Origin: Lachnospiraceae bacterium UBA7589
GTDB taxonomy: Bacteria > Bacillota > Clostridia > Lachnospirales > Lachnospiraceae
DNA: 9,605 nt
Assembly: GCA_002476495.1 (NCBI GenBank)
Contig: DLKL01000011.1
Coordinates: 44,773 to 54,377, forward strand
Direction of reading: 5' to 3'
A model generated the notes under the pieces. That model saw only the letters and a program-made list of their open reading frames with translations, did not search any database and was not told the origin of the DNA. Both the position numbers and the translations under genes were made by a program. Shown here in pieces: positions 1 through 5,407 of the stretch; position 1 is the first letter of the stretch; every line of letters starts with the position of its first letter.

Positions 1-162
1 CGGATTCATTGGCTGTCCCATCGGAGTCATCCCCGGATTCATTGGCTGTCCCATCGGTTGCTGAAATCCCCCCATCTGATTAGCAGGCTGTGCCGGTGCT
101 CCACAATTAGGACACGCTGGCTGACCATCTGCATAAGTTGCTCCACATACTGAACAATACAT
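1..162 (-). CDS. Zinc-ribbon protein with MGQPMNP-type repeats, partial (3' end outside window)
   Basis: Only the first 54 codons are present; the frame is still open at base 1. The start ATG (160-162) is preceded by a strong GGGAGG site, which fixes the start. Residues 3-20 carry two CxxC pairs (C3/C6 and C17/C20), each followed by Gly-Ala, the pattern of a small N-terminal zinc ribbon. From about residue 30 the chain becomes rich in Gly, Gln, Pro, Met and Asn and contains an 11-residue unit (PMGQPMNPGMT), one full copy plus the start of a second, encoded by an exact 24-base repeat at 33-base spacing (1-24 and 34-57). In Clostridia such ribbon-plus-low-complexity N-termini often precede membrane segments or a conserved C-terminal domain, but that part is not visible. 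The function is unknown. It has its own promoter, so it is probably not cotranscribed with the methyltransferase-like gene upstream of it. Confidence 0.8.
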   Translation of the reverse strand, partial: MYCSVCGATYADGQPACPNCGAPAQPANQMGGFQQPMGQPMNPGMTPMGQPMNP

Positions 163-210
163 TTTAAATCCTCCCTTAAAATCTCTTTTTTGTATGAATT
201 ACACTGTTTT

Positions 211-239
211 ATGATACCACAAATTTGTTATATATTCAA
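211..239 (-). promoter_or_regulatory. Sigma-A-type promoter for the zinc-ribbon gene
   Basis: On the minus strand a -35 box TTGAAT (234-239) and a -10 box TATCAT (211-216) are separated by exactly 17 bases. A TG just before the -10 gives an extended -10 element. The ATG of the zinc-ribbon gene lies about 50 bases downstream. Confidence 0.65.
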
Positions 240-310
240 GAATTTTATTAGCTGTATAAATAGCTGTCTGCTACCCATCTATACTGATTGTATTAGTAAT
301 CGGCAGCATA

Positions 311-1201
311 TTAAAATAAAATCTCATAGCTGCAAAATTTCATAAGATAGCTTTTTACCTCTGAAAAATTCCACATCAGATATTTCTGGCTAAATAGTTT
401 CATCTTACCCTTTTCTATGTTATGGGTGATTATATTCATGATACTGTCGTTACCTGCAACTTTTGCAATGTCATTTTTAAGCCTTTCTCTCTCATAACCC
501 AATTGGGTTAGTTCCTCCAACCCCAATACAAAAATTCCTCCTGTAGTCTTTTTTATTGAAGATATAAACCTTTTACCTGCCGTATAATTGAGTCTGTAAA
601 GAAAATCGCTCATATCATAAGGATATTTGTATATATATAACAATGCCGCCAGACGTGCATTGAGCTGGCTCACCAATCCTGAAGCAAAGGAAATATCAAA
701 GTCTACATATGTACAATCAGGTTCCCGCATGGAATTTACTATTTCCTCTATATACATTTTTATATCCGGGGGAGAAGCTCCATCTCTAATTAAAGCCTCT
801 ATCATATGATAGTCTTCCCGGGATATATCCCAGAATTTCAAATCCACGCAGGCGCATTCTTCCCTGCTTAGACCATATTTTGTTCTGGCCGTCTCAATTC
901 TGTCTATTTCATGGTCAATCAGGATTAATCTGAAATACTTTGACAGGCTTTTTATATCAATATCATTACATCCACCTGCCCCCCAGATTGCAAGCTTCGG
1001 TTTATCATACCCTGATGCAATAATTTCCTCCATGCCGTATCTTTCTTCAAGCCTCTTTTTCCCTGTTTTAAGCAGATACTTTTTTGTATAATAGCTTTCA
1101 GCTATATCTAAAATGAGCTCTGTTACCTCATTTCTATAGCCTCTCCACAAATCATAATACTGATCCATATTTTCACTTAAAATCATATGTTCAAAATCCA
1201 T
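311..1201 (-). CDS. Class I SAM-dependent methyltransferase-like protein, substrate unknown
   Basis: A 296-residue soluble protein with no signal peptide or membrane segment. The centre resembles a Rossmann-type methyltransferase: a glycine loop after a beta strand (residues 70-83, LAIWGAGGCNDIDI), then a second strand ending in acidic residues (LILIDHEID, 92-100) where the SAM ribose would be held, then VDLKFWDIS (119-127) at the usual motif II/III spacing. The C-terminal WNFSEVKSYLMKF stretch resembles the closing strands of this fold. The N-terminal 65 residues look helical and match no domain I recognise. The start is supported by AGGAG five bases before the ATG. It lies just downstream of tRNA-Lys but is separated from it by a strong terminator, so it needs its own promoter; I saw only a weak candidate. 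I do not recognise the family and assign no substrate. The fold call is moderately secure, the activity is inferred. Confidence 0.7.
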   Translation of the reverse strand: MDFEHMILSENMDQYYDLWRGYRNEVTELILDIAESYYTKKYLLKTGKKRLEERYGMEEIIASGYDKPKLAIWGAGGCNDIDIKSLSKYFRLILIDHEIDRIETARTKYGLSREECACVDLKFWDISREDYHMIEALIRDGASPPDIKMYIEEIVNSMREPDCTYVDFDISFASGLVSQLNARLAALLYIYKYPYDMSDFLYRLNYTAGKRFISSIKKTTGGIFVLGLEELTQLGYERERLKNDIAKVAGNDSIMNIITHNIEKGKMKLFSQKYLMWNFSEVKSYLMKFCSYEILF

Positions 1202-1284
1202 ATATGCTCCTTAATCTACAGGATTTTTGCAATGGTAAAATGTCTGTTTGTTTAGATATCAAATGATAGTAAAATTACCCTTGA

Positions 1285-1332
1285 AAAAAGGAAAAACACC
1301 GACCCCGCAGCTCTACGTCTGCAAAACCGATG
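1285..1332 (-). terminator. Intrinsic terminator of tRNA-Lys
   Basis: On the minus strand the arms at 1319-1332 and 1297-1310 pair over 14 consecutive positions, including several G-U pairs, around an 8-base loop (1311-1318). They are followed directly by TTTTTCC and a further T run. It ends the tRNA transcript 11 bases past the mature 3' end and separates it from the methyltransferase-like gene. Confidence 0.9.
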
Positions 1333-1342
1333 CCTTTGAAAG

Positions 1343-1415
1343 TGGGCCGCCGGGGGCTCGAACCCCGCACACCCTGATTAAGAGTCAGGTGCTCTACCAA
1401 ATGAGCTAGCGGCCC
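1343..1415 (-). tRNA. tRNA-Lys (anticodon CTT)
   Basis: A full cloverleaf can be folded on the minus strand. The acceptor stem GGGCCGC pairs with GCGGCCC (1409-1415 with 1344-1350), with discriminator A at 1343. The D arm is GCTC/GAGC, the anticodon stem CCTGA/TCAGG with loop CTCTTAA (anticodon CTT, lysine AAG), the variable loop is five bases, and the T arm is CGGGG/CCCCG with loop TTCGAGC. The gene is 73 bases long. CCA is not encoded (the following bases are CTT), so it must be added by CCA-adding enzyme. The promoter and terminator are immediately adjacent, which makes this a single-gene transcription unit that trmB read-through could also enter. Confidence 0.97.
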
Positions 1416-1448
1416 GTATTCAACTATGTTTCTTACCGAACAAGAACG

Positions 1449-1477
1449 ATTATATTACATAGTTCTAATTTATGCAA
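1449..1477 (-). promoter_or_regulatory. Promoter of tRNA-Lys
   Basis: On the minus strand a consensus -10 TATAAT (1449-1454) lies 17 bases from a -35 TTGCAT (1472-1477). An A-rich tract just upstream of the -35 on this strand (T-rich on plus, about 1481-1530) could act as an UP element. The predicted start falls about 25 bases before the mature tRNA 5' end, leaving a short leader for RNase P. Confidence 0.8.
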
Positions 1478-1506
1478 GCTTTTTTTCACATTTTTTTCAA
1501 ATTTTT

Positions 1507-1656
1507 TTATTTTCGTCTTTTTTTGCACGTCCCACCGTTACATCCAAGACATTTAATAGTGTTAAGATTCCTGCATAGTGCAACTATATTCTTATTTATA
1601 CCACATTTACCATAAATATATGCATTAAGACGATATTTAAATTTTCTGCAAAGCAT
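1507..1656 (-). CDS. Possible small basic cysteine-rich peptide (49 aa), unrecognised
   Basis: A 49-codon frame begins at an ATG (1654-1656) with GGAG (1663-1666) six bases upstream, a normal ribosome binding site spacing. The peptide contains six cysteines (residues 3, 18, 28, 36, 39, 44), thirteen Lys/Arg and no Asp or Glu. Its end reads CLGCNGGTC and then KKRRK. The same frame is open upstream without a start as far as a stop at 1741-1743, so this could also be the end of an older, longer gene. It sits between trmB and the tRNA-Lys promoter, on the same strand as both. I recognise no family. A-rich sequence gives Lys-rich frames by chance, so the coding call is weak; the RBS and the clustered cysteines are the only support. 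Confidence 0.3.
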   Translation of the reverse strand: MLCRKFKYRLNAYIYGKCGINKNIVALCRNLNTIKCLGCNGGTCKKRRK

Positions 1657-1690
1657 AAACGTCTCCGAATTATACTTATTAATATTATAT

Positions 1691-1804
1691 TCATTTAATG
1701 AATTTAGTTCATCCTCTGTGGTTACATACCATTTATTAATTTAATTCTTCCTTCGCAGCCTGCATATCATTTACAAATTCAATTCTTTCTTTGTGGTCTG
1801 CATA
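1691..1804 (-). repeat. Three degenerate 38-bp tandem copies of the trmB tail
   Basis: Read on the minus strand, units begin with TATG at 1804, 1766 and 1728, an exact 38-base period. Copies 1 and 2 match at about 29 of 38 positions, and most differences are transitions. Copy 3 is more diverged but aligns with copy 1 through its middle (17 of 22 positions) when one base is shifted. Copy 1 contains the last codons and the TGA stop of trmB (VCRPQRKN). The equivalent register of copy 2 reads ICRLRRKN followed by TAA. Since 38 is not a multiple of three, each copy lies in a different frame. This looks like an old duplication of the gene end. Confidence 0.6.
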
Positions 1805-2426
1805 CCAGACGGCAAATCGGATTCCCCATGCTTGAAAACCTTTCTTCATATTCTGTCATTACATTTCCCTTAACATATTGGGAATTATGCAAATCAAAGG
1901 TATAATTATCCAGGATCCAGCCTGCCTCCCTGACCTGCTCCAAGGAAAAATCAAACAATAATCTGTTATCGGTTTTGAAGGTAAGCCCTCCTTCCTCACT
2001 TAGAATATTTTCATATCGTTTAAGGAACTGTGTTGATGTTAATCTTCTTTTTGCGTGTCTGTCCTTTGGCCATGGATCAGAGAAATTAAGAAAAACATAA
2101 TTCACCTCACCCTTATCAAATACTTCTTCAATATATTCAGCTTCCATTCTTATAAAGTATAAATTAGGCAACTGTTCCTCCTGTTGCTTCTCTAAGGCGC
2201 GTACCAATACACTTGAAAATTTTTCTATACCCACAAAATTAATATCCGGATTAAGCCTTGCCATATCCATTATAAAGCGTCCCTTTCCCATACCGATTTC
2301 TATATATATGGGATTATTATTACCGAATTTTTCTTTCCATTTGCCCTTCATGGATTTCTCATCCTGAACTACATATTCATTAGCAGCAATTGCTTCCCTT
2401 GAGCCTTTTACATTTCTTAATCTCAT
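1779..2426 (-). CDS. trmB: tRNA (guanine-N7-)-methyltransferase TrmB
   Basis: This cytoplasmic enzyme transfers a methyl group from SAM to N7 of G46 in the tRNA variable loop. Family motifs are clear: the SAM-binding loop EIGMGKGRF, the signature NFSDPWPKDRHAKRRL, then FKTDN and the C-terminal TEYEERF. I start it at the ATG at 2424-2426, giving 215 residues, the usual family length. GGAGG (2432-2436) lies five bases upstream, and the N-terminus then reads MRLRNVKG. A longer in-frame start at 2471 has no ribosome site and overlaps the likely -10 box, so it is probably untranscribed. It is divergent from the carboxypeptidase gene. The end of the gene lies inside a 38-bp tandem repeat, so the last eight residues are probably of recent origin compared with the core. 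Confidence 0.95.
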   Translation of the reverse strand: MRLRNVKGSREAIAANEYVVQDEKSMKGKWKEKFGNNNPIYIEIGMGKGRFIMDMARLNPDINFVGIEKFSSVLVRALEKQQEEQLPNLYFIRMEAEYIEEVFDKGEVNYVFLNFSDPWPKDRHAKRRLTSTQFLKRYENILSEEGGLTFKTDNRLLFDFSLEQVREAGWILDNYTFDLHNSQYVKGNVMTEYEERFSSMGNPICRLVCRPQRKN

Positions 2427-2469
2427 CTTTTCCTCCAAAAAACATAACTGCTGTAATAATAACATTTTC

Positions 2470-2496
2470 ATTATAGTTTTTCCATAGAAAAGTCAA
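2470..2496 (-). promoter_or_regulatory. Likely trmB promoter
   Basis: On the minus strand TTGACT (2491-2496) and a consensus TATAAT (2470-2475) are separated by 15 bases, shorter than ideal. Transcription would start near 2463, downstream of the alternative ATG at 2471 and about 35 bases before the chosen trmB start. Confidence 0.55.
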
Positions 2497-2587
2497 TAAT
2501 ATTGTTACAAAGATAGTACATTTTTGTAATACATTATAAAATTAAATCTTGTGTTTTTTTCAAAACTATAGGATAATTAGCTGTATA

Positions 2588-2596
2588 TGATATAAT
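2588..2596 (+). promoter_or_regulatory. Extended -10 promoter candidate P1 for the carboxypeptidase operon
   Basis: TGATATAAT is a consensus -10 hexamer (2591-2596) preceded by TG. No good -35 is found at 16-18 bases upstream, as is common for extended -10 promoters. The same nine bases occur before soj (9115-9123). Confidence 0.5.
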
Positions 2597-2630
2597 GAGT
2601 GTAGGAAAGTTATAGTACGATTGCTCACTT

Positions 2631-2659
2631 TTGGCTAATGGCAAAATAATTTGTATAAA
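2631..2659 (+). promoter_or_regulatory. Promoter candidate P2 for the carboxypeptidase operon
   Basis: TTGGCT (2631-2636) and TATAAA (2654-2659) are 17 bases apart, giving a start roughly 30 bases before the TTG start codon. Which of P1 and P2 is used cannot be told from sequence. Confidence 0.45.
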
Positions 2660-2696
2660 ATGATTTATGATTTAGTATTAAGAAGGAACGATTTGT

Positions 2697-4103
2697 TTGA
2701 AAAAGATAAATAGATTTATTTGTATTGTATATATTTTTATTTTCGTGTTTTTTTCATATCAAAATGTTTGTTTAGGGAAAGTGTATGCCCCTGCTGCCAA
2801 TACGGTAACTGAAGCCTCGGTTCCTCCTGAGGATGCTCCTGAAATATACAGCGAAGCAGCTATTGTAATGGATGCCACAACAGGGCAGATTTTGTATGAA
2901 AAGAACGCTTACAGCACTATGTATCCGGCAAGTATAACAAAAATACTCACTACTCTGGTTGCCTTAGAAAACTGTAATCCCGATGATGTCATAACCATGT
3001 CTGATGAAGCTGTATATGGAATTGACTGGGATAGTTCCCATATTAGTCTCAAGCCGGGAGAACAGATTACGATAAAAGATGCCCTGTATGCAACCATGCT
3101 TTCATCAGCCAATGAAGCAGCCTGGGGTGTAGCAGAATATGTAGGCGGAGATCTTGATACATTTTGCGATATGATGAACGAAAAGGCAAAGGAGCTTGGG
3201 TGTGTCGGCACACATTTTGTTAATGCCAACGGCCTTCACAACGATAATCATTACACCTGTGCATATGATATGGCTCTTATAACAAAAGCTGCCCTGGAGA
3301 ACCCCCAATTCGTTGAGATTACCTCAACGAAATATTATACTATCGAGCCTACATCATATACTGCGGAAACCAGATATCTGGTTCAGGGTAACAAAATGCT
3401 GTTTGAGGATTCAGAATACTACTACCCCGGATGCTATGGCGGAAAAACCGGATATACAAATATGGCTCAGGGTACACTGGTAACCTGGTGTGAAAGAGAT
3501 GGCATTAAACTAATATGCGTAACAATGAAGTCAAGTCTTACCGCATATAAATATATGGACACAAAAGCACTTTTTGACTATTGCTATGAAAAATATGAAA
3601 AGGCTGAGCCTCTTGACACCTTTCAATTTACAGAAGAAGATATAGCTAATACAGAAGCATTTCTTAATCAACATTATAATTGTGACAATTTGGGAAGTTT
3701 AACCCTGAGTATTGATAATCCGGGCTATCTTCTCATAAGCAGGGATATTTCCTCCCAGAACCTGACAATCAGCTACGAAATGTCAGATTCACTTTTAGAT
3801 TCCATGATTTGCGGTACGATAAGTATATACTATGGTGAAGCTTTTTTGTACAGTGTTCCTGTTACCTACAGTGGTTATATTAATTCCACAGATGAGGCAG
3901 CCGTAGCTGATGCCATGGCAAAGGGTATTATCAAAAAACCATCCGGATTTAATTTGTGGAAATTCATAATAATTTTTATTTTTGCAGGTGCCATAGCTTT
4001 CGCAGGGTTCTGCTACCACAGACGCATGGTTTATATAAGAAGAAAACGTGAAGAGTATAAAAAACGCAGAGACAAAGCGAGAAGGAATGGTCAATCCTTC
4101 TAA
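2697..4103 (+). CDS. D-alanyl-D-alanine carboxypeptidase (low-molecular-weight PBP, DacA/DacF family)
   Basis: This penicillin-binding protein trims the terminal D-Ala from peptidoglycan pentapeptides outside the membrane, limiting cross-linking. It has 468 residues. An N-terminal hydrophobic stretch (about 6-27, MKKINRF then mostly aromatic and aliphatic residues) is a signal peptide. The catalytic triad motifs are complete: S79-I-T-K82 (acylated serine), S137-A-N139 and K250-T-G252. A beta-rich C-terminal domain runs from about 305 to 395, then a transmembrane helix (about 421-440) and a very basic cytoplasmic tail. This anchor is a real membrane helix, not the amphipathic tail of Escherichia coli DacA. 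The start codon is TTG, supported by AGAAGGA nine bases upstream and by the signal peptide beginning right there. The histidine kinase homologue follows after 10 bases and is probably cotranscribed. DacF in Bacillus is sporulation-linked, but nothing here shows that role. Confidence 0.93.
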   Translation: MKKINRFICIVYIFIFVFFSYQNVCLGKVYAPAANTVTEASVPPEDAPEIYSEAAIVMDATTGQILYEKNAYSTMYPASITKILTTLVALENCNPDDVITMSDEAVYGIDWDSSHISLKPGEQITIKDALYATMLSSANEAAWGVAEYVGGDLDTFCDMMNEKAKELGCVGTHFVNANGLHNDNHYTCAYDMALITKAALENPQFVEITSTKYYTIEPTSYTAETRYLVQGNKMLFEDSEYYYPGCYGGKTGYTNMAQGTLVTWCERDGIKLICVTMKSSLTAYKYMDTKALFDYCYEKYEKAEPLDTFQFTEEDIANTEAFLNQHYNCDNLGSLTLSIDNPGYLLISRDISSQNLTISYEMSDSLLDSMICGTISIYYGEAFLYSVPVTYSGYINSTDEAAVADAMAKGIIKKPSGFNLWKFIIIFIFAGAIAFAGFCYHRRMVYIRRKREEYKKRRDKARRNGQSF

Positions 4104-4113
4104 GGGAGAAAAA

Positions 4114-5247
4114 ATGGATAATCAGTCTACAAATAATTTTAATACTATTCAAAAATCCAACAAGGAAATGCTGGAATACTTTAATAAGCTTTTCCTTGAG
4201 AATCTCGAAAAAATTCAGGATTATAAAACCAGAATTTTTGAAATTGATATTAAGATTGAAGAATTAGAAAAAACAAGGAACATTTATGCTTTTAAATCCT
4301 CATCAAGAAAAAGTGTATTTACACCTACAATCAGTGACGATGCTGAAAACGAGAAAAGTAAAATAATTGATAACCAGATCAGTGATTTAAAATCAGTCCG
4401 TGAATCCTTATCCTTTAACATAACCGATTTGGAATATACATTAAAATCAATTAAGTCAAAGCTTACTCTGCTTAATGATGCTGAAAATTCTATCAAAGAT
4501 ATGGGTACCCGTATTGCACCTGAGCTTATTAATGGTGTGTCCTCTGACGATGATTCAGGGTTTGAATTTCTTCAGGAACCGGATGAAGGCACCCATAATC
4601 ATGGGTATAATATCCTTATGCTGGATGCCTTTGACAAATCCTTTTATTCCACCCTGATTGACCGCAACCTTAAAAATGCCATTGTAAACATGAATCACAA
4701 ATTGGATATGCTGTCCTACCTTCTTTCTACAGATATGAACAGGGCAAAGCTTACTATCCAGGAACTGTCCCAGGGTTCAAAGAAATTGTTGGATTCCGTA
4801 GATGATATAGTTTCCAGATTGGATTATTCACTTGACTCCCAGCAGCCTATTTGGAATTTGCTGGATAATTTTGTAATGACCCAGCGGGATAAGCATCCTG
4901 AATTCATTATTGATGCCGACATCCAATGCACTGATTACGAAATTAATATACACCCTGTTTTTACAATTAATCTTATATATTTACTTAATATTTTCTTTGA
5001 TAATATATACAGACATTCCAAGGGAAACAGTATCGTCTTTCGTCTTTGCCTTAGCAAAAACAAGGTTGATGTAAACCTGTCTGATAATGGTATAGGAATA
5101 AGCTCCGATTACCTTTCTCAAAGTCCTTGGTATAGTAGTCTTCATCGGGCTCATGAGATAATATATCTTTTGGAAGGAGATTTTAATATAGGGGAAAATC
5201 CCGAAAAAGGAACTATTATAAAATTCAGTTTTCCAATTAAGGAATGA
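4114..5247 (+). CDS. DegS-like soluble sensor histidine kinase homologue with unusual His-Lys phosphoacceptor region
   Basis: 377 residues with no signal or membrane segment. Residues 10-130 are charged and heptad-rich, a long coiled coil like the sensing part of DegS. Residues 183-240 resemble a HisKA_3 dimerisation helix pair. The C-terminal third is an HATPase_c domain: an N-box LLNIFFDNIYRHSKG (290-304, N297), G1 box DNGIG (324-328) and a final G2-like EKGTIIKFSFP (364-374). The only histidine in the right place is H195, but it is followed by Lys, where active kinases of this class have His-Asp or His-Glu. ATP binding looks intact; autophosphorylation is uncertain. The start ATG is preceded by AAGGGAG at a five-base gap; a longer in-frame start at 4048 inside the upstream gene lacks such a site. 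It lies 10 bases after the carboxypeptidase gene, and no response regulator is in the window. It may sense a cell-wall or cytoplasmic state. Confidence 0.75.
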   Translation: MDNQSTNNFNTIQKSNKEMLEYFNKLFLENLEKIQDYKTRIFEIDIKIEELEKTRNIYAFKSSSRKSVFTPTISDDAENEKSKIIDNQISDLKSVRESLSFNITDLEYTLKSIKSKLTLLNDAENSIKDMGTRIAPELINGVSSDDDSGFEFLQEPDEGTHNHGYNILMLDAFDKSFYSTLIDRNLKNAIVNMNHKLDMLSYLLSTDMNRAKLTIQELSQGSKKLLDSVDDIVSRLDYSLDSQQPIWNLLDNFVMTQRDKHPEFIIDADIQCTDYEINIHPVFTINLIYLLNIFFDNIYRHSKGNSIVFRLCLSKNKVDVNLSDNGIGISSDYLSQSPWYSSLHRAHEIIYLLEGDFNIGENPEKGTIIKFSFPIKE

Positions 5248-5277
5248 ATAATCTGAATACGGAATAAATAATCTGAA
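5241..5277 (+). repeat. 20-bp tandem duplication at the kinase stop codon
   Basis: GGAATGAATAATCTGAA (5241-5257) recurs as GGAATAAATAATCTGAA (5261-5277), 16 of 17 bases identical at a 20-base period. The first copy contains the TGA stop (5245-5247) of the kinase gene. The period is not a multiple of three. Confidence 0.7.
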
Positions 5278-5296
5278 CCACCTGATGTATTTGAAG

Positions 5297-5334
5297 GTAT
5301 AACAGCTTAACAACAAAACCTGTTGATACTTTTT
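5297..5334 (+). terminator. Likely terminator of the carboxypeptidase-kinase operon
   Basis: GTATAACAG (5297-5305) pairs with CTGTTGATAC (5320-5329), nine pairs with one bulged G, around a 14-base loop, and is followed by TTTTT (5330-5334). It is GC-poor and so of moderate strength. Confidence 0.55.
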
Positions 5335-5407
5335 GATATTGCAATGTCTTAAACTGATTGATGCTTTAAATTGTAACTAAATAAACTGGAGGATATATAT
5401 AGAAGCT

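Larger units (their letters stand above)
1416..1778. other. Intergenic segment between trmB and tRNA-Lys
   Basis: This 363-base gap holds the tRNA-Lys promoter, a T-rich tract (plus strand), the possible 49-codon cysteine-rich peptide and most of the 38-bp repeats. I find no intrinsic terminator for trmB on the minus strand, so trmB transcripts may continue into tRNA-Lys and stop at its terminator. Confidence 0.6.

Noticed and set aside
246..310. Possible terminator hairpin after the methyltransferase-like gene (TGCTGCC paired with GGGTAGCA, minus strand)
   Set aside because: The loop is large, the stem imperfect and no T run follows.
2427..2471. Longer start for trmB
   Set aside because: No ribosome site, it overlaps the likely -10 box, and the added residues are not part of the usual TrmB N-terminus.
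4048..4113. Longer start for the kinase homologue, overlapping the carboxypeptidase gene
   Set aside because: The ATG at 4114 has a strong AAGGGAG at a five-base gap, whereas the upstream ATG has none and would add 22 residues with no family support.
5248..5407. T-box or other riboswitch leader before argS
   Set aside because: The 160-base gap is mostly the upstream gene's repeat and terminator. No T-box sequence or antiterminator pair is visible, and the space is too short.
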